Part shown: positions 36,406-46,200 of the stretch, one piece after another
Layout of the letters: every line of letters starts with the position of its first letter
Numbering within the stretch: the first letter of the stretch is position 1
Source: Parvicella sp964387945
Lineage (GTDB): Bacteria; Bacteroidota; Bacteroidia; Flavobacteriales_D; Parvicellaceae
Reading direction: 5' to 3'
NCBI GenBank assembly: GCA_964387945.1
Contig: CAYLYX010000012.1
Coordinates: 1 to 64,000 of the forward strand
Length of the DNA stretch: 64,000 nt
Translations under genes and position numbers: made by a program
Notes under the pieces: generated by a model
Seen by the model: the letters and a program-made list of their open reading frames with translations, nothing else
Database searches by the model: none
What the model was told of the DNA's origin: nothing

Positions 36406-36699
36406 ATGAGAAACACAATTATCGAAGCAATTGAAAATCGAAACATTTTAGAATTTGATTACGATGGAAATCATCGTGTAGTTGAACCCCATGCGGTTGG
36501 AGTTTCTAGTACAGGTAAAGAGCAGCTAAGAGCATTTCAGTTTGATGGACAAAGCGATCGTGTACAAGTTCCTGATTGGGGAATGTTCAGTTTGAATAAA
36601 ATCCAAAATCTTCAAGTAAAGCAAGAAACTTTTGAAGGAGAAAGACAAGGTTATAGAAGAGGTGATCGTCATCTAAATCCAATTTTTGCTGAATTATAA
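36406..36699 (+). CDS. WYL-domain mini-protein
   Basis: 97 residues that are essentially one WYL-like fold: EAIENRNILEFDYDG near 8-22, then RVVEPHAVGV at about 25-34, the strand RAFQFDG, and a final FNLDKI-like segment (MFSLNKIQNLQV). There is no helix-turn-helix, so unlike full WYL regulators it cannot be assigned a DNA-binding role. WYL domains sense ligands such as nucleotides and often control defence genes. It stands 29 bp after hsdS and 8 bp before the ATPase gene and probably belongs with the latter. It is visibly more A+T-rich than hsdM and hsdR. Confidence 0.75.
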   Translation: MRNTIIEAIENRNILEFDYDGNHRVVEPHAVGVSSTGKEQLRAFQFDGQSDRVQVPDWGMFSLNKIQNLQVKQETFEGERQGYRRGDRHLNPIFAEL

Positions 36700-36707
36700 T
36701 TATTGAT

Positions 36708-39083
36708 ATGATTGTACCTGGTTTAAGAAAATTACTAGCTGATATTGCAATTGACAATCCTGAGAACAAGATTGCAAAAATGGTTGCTTCATATTATCCT
36801 CAGATAAGGGAAAATATGGACAGAAATAAAGTCTTTGAATTACTCAAGGATTATTACAACCTAGCAGATACTATAGATTTAGATACCATCGAAGAGTTTG
36901 AGGATGTTGAAGAGTTGCGAGCAAACTTTAATGATTATGATAATCGTGATTTTAGAATAAAATCGTTTAAAGCTTCAAGCTTAAAAGGAATTCCTAATGA
37001 TGATAATGAGTATGGAGTTGATTTTACGGATAATGGAATTATTAACAATGCCATAATATTAGCCAATAATGGAGTTGGAAAATCCTCGTTATTTGCAGCC
37101 CTAGAAATGGTGTATACTGGAGAAATAGGTGAAAGGCGGCTAAGAAAAGAAGGTGGTAATTGCAGTATAAAAGATTTTGAAAATTATATTCAACGTTATG
37201 ATACTTTAGAGAAACCTAAGTGTATTATTGAGACAGAATTATTCAAATATGATTTAAACAACAAAATTTTCAGCTCACAAGAGCTTTTAAGTCGTTACAG
37301 TCCTTATAACAATTTTATCAGTGATTTTGACATTTATTCAATAGGACAGACTGTTTTTAAAGAAGGATATGATGGGCCTGGCTCAATTCATGAACTCATA
37401 GCCAAATCGTTAGGATTAATGGATCATATTGATTTGAAGAATGTGTTGTCTGATGTTTCTAATTATAATCGTAAAGTAGAAAAGAATGAGTTAAGCAAAC
37501 TAGAAAAAGATAAGGAAACAAAATCGACTACTATTATTAATATTAAAGAGAGAATAAAGGATCAAGAGAATTCACTCGCTGATATTACTAAAAACAAAGA
37601 ATCTAAGATATCTATTCATGATCAGAAGTTGATTGAAGTTTTGAGACAGCTGTCTAGAATTTCTTTCATTGTGGGAGATCTAGATAAAATATATGCAGCT
37701 TTTAAAGAGTCTTTATCGGCTTTTTTATCCGTTGACAGTAGTAGTCAAGTTTATAAAGAGGCAGAGTTCATTGAGCTTGGTAAAGATTTGCTTGAGTTTT
37801 CCGAAGGCTGTCCTTTATGTAGAGATTCTAAAAAAAGCAAGAAGGAAATTCTAAAAGATCTCGAAGATAGACTTCTTCAAATTTCAGAAAGAAACAAAAT
37901 TGGTGTCAATTTGACGATCTGCTGGGAAAACCTTCGTCATAGCTTAACGGATTCTGTAGAAAACATTAAGCAAGTTATAGATCATTGTTACAAAGAAAAG
38001 GAGTTGATCAAAGGGATAAAGGAGCTTGAAGCCCTTTACAATCAAGAACATGAGTTAATATTAGCTTTTGAACCTTTTCTATCTGACGATAATATGATGG
38101 AATATTTGGAAGAGATTAGTAGAAAGAAATCTGTGACGATAAATGATTATAATCAAATGCTAACGTTTATTGATAACCCTCCAATGAATGCATTATCAAG
38201 TATTAATGAGGCTTTTTCATTGTTTCTTGCGAGAAGAGCTGAATTCGTACAAAAATATTTAGAGCAAAATGAATTCATAGCGGAAAGGATTATCGTTATC
38301 AGAGAGCAAATTGAAAAAGACAAGAAGAGACTAATTGAACTAGATAAAGAGATATCAGAGATTGAAAATAAAATGAAAATAGTAGAGATTTCAATAGCTG
38401 ATGTTGAAGAATTAAAAAATCAAGTAAAACAATATTTAAAGCTCCTTATACCTCGTATAAATGATGAGGTTTCACAGAGGTTTGAGGCAGTAAAAGAGCC
38501 TTTTATAGATGTAATGTCGGATTATTTGCAAGAAGACAAAATGAAGTTGGAATATGATATTGTTGATTTTACAAGTTCAGAAGGAAATGTTTCAAATATT
38601 GTACAATTAAAATTAGTTAATGAGAATGGTGATGAGGTTACTCCTGATAGATATTTTAACACATTTAGATACCGTCTTTTTGCTTTAATGATTAGCCTTA
38701 GTTTGGTGATTGGCATAAGGAAAACATATAAAATAAATCTCCCATTAGTAATGGATGATCTATTTGCTGGTAGTGATTTTATTAGTAAAAACTCTTTTTC
38801 AATGTTTCTGATGAAGGTCATAGGGCTTTTTCATAAGCATACACCGGACCTTCCTTTTCAGTTTATCTTGTTTACTCATGATGATATGATTTTTAGGAGT
38901 GCAATTGATGCAGTACAACAATTTACAGTTAAACCATATGATCAATTAAGTGACGACAATCAGATACCACTTAACGACAAAACGCTTATCGGAAGAATTT
39001 TTAAAATTAAGAGAAAGACAGACCGTAAAGAAGGCTTTATCGATGTTTTGTATAGGTTGCCTAAAACAGTTTTAGTAGATTAA
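36708..39083 (+). CDS. Rad50/SMC-like ATPase with zinc-hook motif
   Basis: 791 residues. A Walker A (ANNGVGKSSL at about 119-128) follows an N-terminal extension of about 110 residues. Long coiled coils flank a CPLC motif (C368/C371), which looks like a Rad50-type zinc hook. The second half-ATPase carries Walker B (LPLVMDDLFAGSD at about 679-691) and an H-loop-like FTHDD near 724-728. Head-coil-hook-coil-head is the SMC/Rad50/RecF plan. No TOPRIM, HNH or anticodon-nuclease domain is seen, so it is not Gabija GajA and probably not RloC, which also pairs a zinc hook with hsd loci but has a nuclease C-terminus. It starts 8 bp after the WYL gene and ends 2 bp before a membrane-protein gene. It is likely the sensor or motor of a defence cassette. 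Confidence 0.82.
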   Translation: MIVPGLRKLLADIAIDNPENKIAKMVASYYPQIRENMDRNKVFELLKDYYNLADTIDLDTIEEFEDVEELRANFNDYDNRDFRIKSFKASSLKGIPNDDNEYGVDFTDNGIINNAIILANNGVGKSSLFAALEMVYTGEIGERRLRKEGGNCSIKDFENYIQRYDTLEKPKCIIETELFKYDLNNKIFSSQELLSRYSPYNNFISDFDIYSIGQTVFKEGYDGPGSIHELIAKSLGLMDHIDLKNVLSDVSNYNRKVEKNELSKLEKDKETKSTTIINIKERIKDQENSLADITKNKESKISIHDQKLIEVLRQLSRISFIVGDLDKIYAAFKESLSAFLSVDSSSQVYKEAEFIELGKDLLEFSEGCPLCRDSKKSKKEILKDLEDRLLQISERNKIGVNLTICWENLRHSLTDSVENIKQVIDHCYKEKELIKGIKELEALYNQEHELILAFEPFLSDDNMMEYLEEISRKKSVTINDYNQMLTFIDNPPMNALSSINEAFSLFLARRAEFVQKYLEQNEFIAERIIVIREQIEKDKKRLIELDKEISEIENKMKIVEISIADVEELKNQVKQYLKLLIPRINDEVSQRFEAVKEPFIDVMSDYLQEDKMKLEYDIVDFTSSEGNVSNIVQLKLVNENGDEVTPDRYFNTFRYRLFALMISLSLVIGIRKTYKINLPLVMDDLFAGSDFISKNSFSMFLMKVIGLFHKHTPDLPFQFILFTHDDMIFRSAIDAVQQFTVKPYDQLSDDNQIPLNDKTLIGRIFKIKRKTDRKEGFIDVLYRLPKTVLVD

Positions 39084-39085
39084 AT

Positions 39086-40066
39086 ATGTCAGATAACGGA
39101 ATAAATACCCCACAGCAGAAATACAATAAAAATGTTTACTATTTCACTATTGGTGCAGTAGTCTTGCTATTGTCTTTATTTATCATTCAATGGTACGTAT
39201 TAAATAAAAAAATTGACGAGTATAAATCTGAAAAAGTGATGGAGCTTGATTATCTGCAATGTTTACAGAAGCAACCAATGTTTGATATTAAGCAAGATAG
39301 TCTAACTGATTCAACAGTATTACTAAAGCTAGAGGATATAGAGGAGGTTAATCAAAAGTTCATCACTTTATATGATCACGTACAAAACAATACGAATAGG
39401 GCAGAGAGCTTAATTGACAAAGATATTGATAGGTTGAACTTATATATGGCAATAGGTATTGGCTTTGTGGGAATTCTAGGAGTTTTTGTACCTCTGGTAG
39501 TGAACTTTATGTCGGTTAATGACCTGAAGGAGAAATTGAACGAAATGCCAAATAAAAAAGATGTTGATTCAATTTCTAAGAAAGCAAAAGAAGCACTTTC
39601 AAAAACTGAAGAACTAGAACCAACTATTGATAAGACAAAAAAGCTAATAGAATGGCATAAGAAAGCTGCCCCCGAGATAACATCTTTAATGTTGCAAAAT
39701 GCTATTGGGCGGTTTTTTAATCTGTCACCAATTTTAATAACTAAGCTTGTACGTGAGGAATCTAAAAAGTATTTTGTCGATTTACTAATTACAATTAAAG
39801 AAGGATTTGAAAAATGTGAAAGTGAGAAGGATCACTTTATAAGCGAGAATGATTTTCTTAAAAAAGTTATTCTTGATTTTAGGTCATTTATTAATGAAAC
39901 GTGGTTTCATTCGGGACAATTCACGGAAGAAGTTCAAATAGCATTTGAAGGATTGAGACCGTTGCTTCAAGATTTGTCCGATGCAACACAAGAGAATGAG
40001 AGCCAGAGGAGTACATTAGTAGTTAACCAAATTGATTTAATCATTCAAGAATTAAATAACATATGA
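39086..40066 (+). CDS. Two-TM coiled-coil membrane protein of unknown function
   Basis: 326 residues. Transmembrane helices lie at about 18-37 and 118-139 (IGIGFVGILGVFVPLVV), with about 80 residues of coiled-coil-like sequence between them, probably periplasmic. A cytoplasmic part of about 185 residues follows, starting with a heptad-rich segment (KKAKEALSKTEELE). No enzyme motif is recognised. It begins 2 bp after the ATPase stop and overlaps the next gene by 4 bp (ATGA), so it is firmly tied to both. By analogy with other ATPase-plus-membrane-protein defence systems, a membrane-disrupting effector or anchor is possible; this is inference. Confidence 0.8.
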   Translation: MSDNGINTPQQKYNKNVYYFTIGAVVLLLSLFIIQWYVLNKKIDEYKSEKVMELDYLQCLQKQPMFDIKQDSLTDSTVLLKLEDIEEVNQKFITLYDHVQNNTNRAESLIDKDIDRLNLYMAIGIGFVGILGVFVPLVVNFMSVNDLKEKLNEMPNKKDVDSISKKAKEALSKTEELEPTIDKTKKLIEWHKKAAPEITSLMLQNAIGRFFNLSPILITKLVREESKKYFVDLLITIKEGFEKCESEKDHFISENDFLKKVILDFRSFINETWFHSGQFTEEVQIAFEGLRPLLQDLSDATQENESQRSTLVVNQIDLIIQELNNI

Positions 40067-41088
40067 TTCGTCTTAATAAACAATTGAATCGTGTTGAAAT
40101 ACAAAAGTTTGAACTCGATAACGAAATCGTTTTTAACTATTTCGATAATCTCCCTGCGGCAGATCGAGATGAGAAGTTTATCAGAGCCTTATACATTGGT
40201 GTATTGGCTTTAATGGAGGATCGATTGTCTTCTTTTTTAGCTAAAACCAATAATGAGTTGGGTACAGAGTTAGAAAGCTTAAAAATGATCTTCGAGATGA
40301 AGAAAGAACTCTTCTACAAAACGACCATCAAAGGAATGTTGGCAGAGGAAGATATCGCTGAGTTCTTGAATCAATTCTTTGCGGATAAGAAATTAAAAGA
40401 CCGAGCTATGCTTACGGGTAATGCTGCTGGTGAATTGCCTAAGAACAAAACAGGTGATATCATCTGTGAGGTAGATAGTACCAATGAGTTAAAGATTGCC
40501 ATTGAGTGTAAGTTCGATAAGAGCATGAAGTTGGGTGAAATTGAAAATAAAGATGTCTTCATTCGCAAAACGGATACCGCTTGGAGTCAGCTCATTGAAG
40601 CCAATGCCAACCGTAATTCTAAAGTAAGTATCATCGTATTTGATCGTTCCTTAGTAGATAATTCCATCTTGAAGTTTGCTGAGAATGTGGGTTACATTCC
40701 AGAGATCGGTTTTGTAGCGGTAGTAGATTCTCAAAAAGGAGATTATTCCAATTTAGGCATTGCCTATATGTTGGCTAGAGATATTGCGGTCAATGCCAAA
40801 GAAATTGAATTGGACAAAGAGATACTTTCTGCTATTGTCAATCGTATTATCAAAACGATCAACGAGATCACAGGTATTAAGTCTTTGGTTCAGAAAAACA
40901 TTGATACCAACAAGGACATCCTGAAACAAATTGAGAAATCTCAATTATTGATGGAATTCAATCAACGCTACTTGGCCAAATTCCTCCAAACGGGTACATT
41001 AACTAAAAAGGACCTGTTAGACTTCTATATGGGAGAGGAAGTAAAGGATAATTATAAGTTGGTGGAGAAAGAGATAAACGAGTTATAG
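40063..41088 (+). CDS. PD-(D/E)XK-like nuclease-fold protein
   Basis: 341 residues. The segment around D132 (KTGDIICEVD) and E148-C-K150 (IAIECKFD) gives the D...ExK spacing of restriction-endonuclease-like folds. The N-terminal 100 residues are helical, and the C-terminal 120 residues are helical with a coiled-coil feel (NTNKDILKQIEKSQLL). It overlaps the membrane-protein gene by 4 bp and lies 12 bp before a second PD-(D/E)XK protein. It may be the nuclease arm of the ATPase/membrane cassette or an accessory of the restriction system. The exact family is not recognised. Confidence 0.7.
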   Translation: MIRLNKQLNRVEIQKFELDNEIVFNYFDNLPAADRDEKFIRALYIGVLALMEDRLSSFLAKTNNELGTELESLKMIFEMKKELFYKTTIKGMLAEEDIAEFLNQFFADKKLKDRAMLTGNAAGELPKNKTGDIICEVDSTNELKIAIECKFDKSMKLGEIENKDVFIRKTDTAWSQLIEANANRNSKVSIIVFDRSLVDNSILKFAENVGYIPEIGFVAVVDSQKGDYSNLGIAYMLARDIAVNAKEIELDKEILSAIVNRIIKTINEITGIKSLVQKNIDTNKDILKQIEKSQLLMEFNQRYLAKFLQTGTLTKKDLLDFYMGEEVKDNYKLVEKEINEL

Positions 41089-41100
41089 AAAAGCAAACGA

Positions 41101-42246
41101 ATGGATCTAAATAAGTTACACCAATTTCTAAGCAATCACTCGATACCCGCCCTAAAAAAGCAACCCAAGACTTTTTTAGGTATCGCTAAGCAGCCGCATT
41201 ATGAGAATGTCTTGTCTAATATTTATGCGTTTTATTTAGATGTAAACGAAGAGCATGGCATGGCGGATTTGTTCTTAAAGTCACTACTAGCACTTATTAA
41301 CGACACAGAAATAGGTAGGAGCAAAAGCCTTTCGTTTCACCATGACTTTACCATAGAAACGGAGTCTTCAACTCAAAATAATGGACGAATAGACTTACTA
41401 CTGAGCAACGATGAATGTGCCATTATCATAGAAAACAAGGTGTATCATCACCTCAATAATGATTTAAAGGATTATTGGAATTCTGTACTCCCTGCACAAC
41501 CAGATGAAAATAAAATAGGCATTGTGTTGTCCTTAAAAAAGTACAGCCAAACCGAAATTAATCATCCGCACTTTATCAATATTACCCATTTTGAACTCCT
41601 AGACAAGGTGATGAAGAATAGCGGAGAATACTTATTAAACGCGTCAGATCGCTACCTTATTTTTTTGAAAGATCTCTACCAGAATAGTATTAACCTCAGT
41701 AATTACATGGATACCGACAAAATAGAATTTTACTACAAGCACCAGGAAGAATTAAATCAGGCCGCCCAATTGAAGTTTGCGGTGCGTGATTTTATCAAAT
41801 TAGAAGTTGAGCATGCTTGCGGTGCAATCGAAGAAAAACTGAACTTTACTTCTCCTAAATCAGGCAGTCAGAATGAAAAAAGATTACGCTACTACGTGTC
41901 TCCTAAATGCAACGACTTAATGTTTACGATCATCTTTGATGGGTTGTTGAACGCTACAAAGGAGCTGATACTAATCGTAGAAGTAACCGGCAAAGCCATC
42001 GCAAAAGTAAAGAACTTAGCGAAAGACACCTTTAAAGAAAAAGAGAGAAACATCATTCTGGATGAGTTTTATGCAGACCAAACCACACCGTGGGCTCATT
42101 TTGTGAGAGTGTCCCACATTCTCAAGGAAGAAGAGATTAAAGATCTACAAGGATACATTAAAAAGAAAATAGAAAACGATGGACTGCTTTCCGTTTATCA
42201 AAAGCTAGAGGAATTCTTGACGGGAGATGAATCTAAGAAAGGTTAA
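41101..42246 (+). CDS. PD-(D/E)XK nuclease-superfamily protein (PDDEXK_4 type)
   Basis: 381 residues. The core is NNGRIDLLL with D98 and AIIIENKVYH with E111/K113, the D...ENK variant typical of the PDDEXK_4 group, followed by helices and a C-terminal region with a second beta section (LRYYVSPKCNDLMFT). Members of this group occur beside restriction and defence genes in Bacteroidota, and their targets are largely unknown. It is tightly placed between the preceding nuclease-like gene (12 bp) and rhuM (17 bp). Confidence 0.78.
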   Translation: MDLNKLHQFLSNHSIPALKKQPKTFLGIAKQPHYENVLSNIYAFYLDVNEEHGMADLFLKSLLALINDTEIGRSKSLSFHHDFTIETESSTQNNGRIDLLLSNDECAIIIENKVYHHLNNDLKDYWNSVLPAQPDENKIGIVLSLKKYSQTEINHPHFINITHFELLDKVMKNSGEYLLNASDRYLIFLKDLYQNSINLSNYMDTDKIEFYYKHQEELNQAAQLKFAVRDFIKLEVEHACGAIEEKLNFTSPKSGSQNEKRLRYYVSPKCNDLMFTIIFDGLLNATKELILIVEVTGKAIAKVKNLAKDTFKEKERNIILDEFYADQTTPWAHFVRVSHILKEEEIKDLQGYIKKKIENDGLLSVYQKLEEFLTGDESKKG

Positions 42247-42263
42247 TTTAAACGAAATAGTAG

Positions 42264-43250
42264 ATGAACAGCGAAATACTCATATATCAAACCGAAGACG
42301 GACAAACGAAGATTCAGACTCGCCTAGAGAATGAAACCGTATGGTTAACACAAGCCCAAATGGCAGAGTTGTTTGGGAAAGCGAAGTCTACGATCAATGA
42401 GCACATTAAAAACATATTTAATGAAGGAGAATTAGAAGAAAGCTCAGTTGTTCGGAATTTCCGAATAACTGCTTCAGACGGTAAGCAATACGATACTAAC
42501 CACTATAATCTCGATGTGATTATTTCTATGGGGTATCGAGTGAAAAGCTTACAGGGAACAAAATTTAGACAATGGGCTACGGCACGTCTACGTGAATACA
42601 TCGTGAAAGGATTTACCATGAACGATGACTTGCTTAAAGAAGCAGGCGGAGGGAATTATTTTGATGAGTTACTCGCGCGCATCAGGAATATTCGTTCCTC
42701 AGAAAAAGTATTCTGGCGGAAGGTGTTAGATATTTATGCAACTAGTATTGATTATGATCCTAAGGTGGAGAGTTCGCAACTGTTCTTTAAAACCATTCAG
42801 AATAAAATGCACTGGGCAGCGCATGGTCAGACTGCCGCTGAAGTTATTTTTCAGCGTATAGATGCTACTAAACCTAATTTGGGGTTGACTAGTTTTAAAG
42901 GGGATCAACCCACTAAAAAGGAGACAGAAGTAGCTAAAAACTACCTGAATGAACAAGAGTTAGAAGTATTAAATCGTATGGTAACGGCTTATTTAGAAAT
43001 TGCAGAACTACAGGCATTAAACCGTAAGCCCATGTACATGAATGATTGGATAGCACGATTGAATGACTTTCTGACCATGACCGGTAATGAAATATTAGAG
43101 CACGCTGGATCTGTAAGTCATCAGAAGGCCATTGAAAAAGCGCATGAGGAATATAAGAAGTATAAGGAGAGCTTTAAGCATGAATTGACCCGAGCAGAAA
43201 AGGATTTTGTAAAACACCTCGATATAACGGCTAAGAAACTGAACCAATGA
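42264..43250 (+). CDS. RhuM-family protein
   Basis: 328 residues of the RhuM family, first named from Salmonella pathogenicity island 3. The N-terminal part has a helix-turn-helix-like WLTQAQMAELFGKAKSTINEHI segment at about 27-48 (key residues WLTQ, AELF, TINEH) and the family block VISMGYRVKSLQGTKFRQWA near 89-108, then helical repeats. The biochemical role is unknown; RhuM genes are often found inside type I restriction loci, which fits here. It overlaps hsdR by 4 bp (ATGA). Confidence 0.9.
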   Translation: MNSEILIYQTEDGQTKIQTRLENETVWLTQAQMAELFGKAKSTINEHIKNIFNEGELEESSVVRNFRITASDGKQYDTNHYNLDVIISMGYRVKSLQGTKFRQWATARLREYIVKGFTMNDDLLKEAGGGNYFDELLARIRNIRSSEKVFWRKVLDIYATSIDYDPKVESSQLFFKTIQNKMHWAAHGQTAAEVIFQRIDATKPNLGLTSFKGDQPTKKETEVAKNYLNEQELEVLNRMVTAYLEIAELQALNRKPMYMNDWIARLNDFLTMTGNEILEHAGSVSHQKAIEKAHEEYKKYKESFKHELTRAEKDFVKHLDITAKKLNQ

Positions 43251-46200
43251 AATTCACAGAAGCACAATTAGAAAAAGCCATTACGGAGCTCTTAGCGGCA
43301 CAAGGTTATCCGCATACCAACGGAAAGACCTTACAGCGCGATTTGGGTGAAGTATTGATCAAAGAAGACCTAGAGCAGTACCTGAATCAGCGATATCAAG
43401 ATCAAAACATTTCTTCGGAAGAGATCAAATTGATCATTCGTGAATTAGAGCAACTCCCCAGTAGTGATCTGTATTCTACCAACAAAACCATCATGGGGTG
43501 GGTGAGAGATGGCTATAAACTCACCAGAGAAGACAGAAGTGAAAAAGATATTTTGGTGGAGTTGGTCAACTACGAAAAACCAGAAAAGAATATTTATCGT
43601 TTTGTTACCCAATTAGAAATAGAACAATATCATAACCGTATTCCAGATGGTATCCTTTATGTCAATGGCTTGCCGCTGGTGGTGTTTGAGTTTAAAAGTG
43701 CCATTGTAGAAAATGCTACGCTGCACAATGCTTATACCCAAATCACTACGCGTTACGAACGTGATATTCCAGAACTCTTTAAATACAATGCTTTTTGTGT
43801 GATCAGTGATGGGGTGAATAGCAAAGCAGGATCTTTCTTTGCTCCTTATGAGTTCTTTTATACATGGAGAGCTGCATCAGACCGTCAGGCCTTTCAAGAG
43901 GATAAATTGGCAGTTGGGATCAATAGTTTACACTCTCTTATAGAAGGCATGTTGAATCCACAAAGTTTAACGGAGATTTTCCATCATTTCATTTACTTGC
44001 CGGATAGAAGTAGTAAGAACGAAAAGATTGTATGCCGTTACCCTCAGTATTATGCCGTGAATCTTTTATATGAGAACATAAAGAAACACCAAAGATTAAG
44101 TGAGCAACAAAAGGAGACTGCGTCTGCCGAAGCCATAGCGCAGGCAGACGGTAAGGGAGGCACCTACTTTGGAGCTACCGGATGTGGTAAGAGTTTCACG
44201 ATGCTTTACCTAGCCAGAAGGTTGATGAAGAGTGTTGAATTAGGCAATCCTACCATCATAGTGATTACCGATCGTACGGATCTAGATGATCAGTTGAGCG
44301 ATATGTTTGTGCTCGCCAAGCAATTTATTGGAGATGAAGAGATTGTAAGTGTAGAAAGTAGAGCAGACTTAAGAACCAAACTAACAGGGAAGAAAAGCGG
44401 AGGCGTTTTTCTAACGACCATTCACAAGTTTACAGAAGACATTCAATTACTGACCGACAGAACCAACGTGATCTGTATTTCGGATGAAGCACATCGCAGT
44501 CAGGTAAATTTAGAGCAGAAAGTAAAAGTTACGAAAGATGGTGTAAAGAAAACCTACGGCTTTGCGAAGTACTTACACGATTCGTTGCCCAATGCTACGT
44601 TTGTTGGTTTTACAGGCACACCGATAGATGCTACGCTGGATGTATTTGGTCCGGTGATAGACGCCTATACCATGACCGAATCGGTAAAAGACGGTATCAC
44701 ACGTAGGATCGTTTATGAGGGCAGAGCAGCCAAAGTATTACTGCAGCAACAGAACCTAAATAAGATCGAAGCATACTACGAGCAATGTGTAGCCGAAGGA
44801 TCTTCTGAATATCAAGTAGAGACAAGTAAGAAGGCATCTGCGCAAATGAATGCCATCATTGGTGATCCAGATCGTCTGCGAACCGTAGCAGAAGATTTTA
44901 TTGCCCACTACGAAAAACGTATTGAAGAAGGAGCTACTGTAAAGGGTAAAGCTATGTTTGTTTGCAGTAGTAGAGAGATTGCTTATGATCTTTACAAATT
45001 GATTAAGGAGTTAAGACCAGAGTGGACGAAAGTACTGGCGGCAGCCGAAGGAGTAACCCTTTCGGAAGAGGAGCAAAAGAAGATCAAACCCATGGAGCGC
45101 GTCAAACTCATCATGACCAGCAATCCGGATGATCCTAAAGAGCTCTATGAAATGTTGGGTACAAAGGAATACCGTAAAGAGTTGGATCGTCAGTTTAAGA
45201 ATGAAAAGTCGAATTTTAAGATTGCCATTGTAGTAGACATGTGGCTGACCGGTTTTGACGTACCTTTCTTAGATACGATCTACATTGATAAGCCGCTGAA
45301 GAAACATAACCTGATCCAAACGATCAGCCGTGTGAATAGAACTTACCCAGGAAAAGAAAAAGGGTTGGTAGTAGATTACATTGGCATCAAGAAGCAGATG
45401 AACTTGGCGTTAGCCCAATACAATAAAATAGACGAGCAGAATTTTGAAGATATTCAATCATCGGTAGTGGTGGTAAAAGATCATTTAGACCTCCTTGAAA
45501 ACATCTTTCATGGGTTTGACATTAATCCTTATTTCACTGGGCAGCCGATAGACCAGTTAAACACCTTGAATTTAGCTAGTGAGTTTGTCTTGCAAACCGT
45601 AGATAAAGAAAAGCGATTCATGGGCTTAACCAAGCGTATGAAAGCCGCTTATGATGTCTGTGTAGGAAGTGAAGAGATTACTCAGTCACAACGAGATATG
45701 ATTCACTTTTATCTGGCGGTTAGAAGCATCGTGTACAAACTCACCAAGGGAGATGCACCAGATGCCGCACAAATGAACGCTAAGGTCAAAGAGATGCTCA
45801 AAGATGCCTTACAAAGTGATGGAGTAGAAGAGATCATCAAAATGGAAGACGAATCCACAGAGATCGATCTATTTGACGATGCTTACATTGATAAGATCAA
45901 TAGACTCAAATTACCCCATACCAAGATTCAGCTCTTACAAAAGTTATTGGCTAAAGCCATCGATCAATTCAAGAAGAACAACAAAGCCAAAGGAATTGAC
46001 TTCACCAAGCAGATGGAAGCTTTAGTCGCCAAATACAATGCCCGCGAAGATGCTATGGTTTTCAAATCAGAAGAATTTGAAGCGATCGCTACAGAATTTA
46101 CGAATCTCATCATGAAACTCAAAGAAGAATACAATTCAGGTGATGATATGGGGATTAGTTTTGAAGAAAAGGCCTTCTATGACATTTTAAAAATGTTGAT

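Noticed and set aside
36708..39083. ATPase as RloC (anticodon nuclease with zinc hook, often near hsd genes)
   Set aside because: The zinc hook and location fit, but only about 60 residues follow the H-loop-like FTHDD, leaving no room for the usual C-terminal nuclease domain, and I could not place the R/E/H active-site set. It stays as a remote alternative.
36708..41088. Gabija (GajA/GajB) or Septu (PtuA/PtuB)
   Set aside because: No TOPRIM domain or UvrD-like helicase for Gabija, and no HNH protein for Septu; the partner genes are a membrane protein and a PD-(D/E)XK fold.
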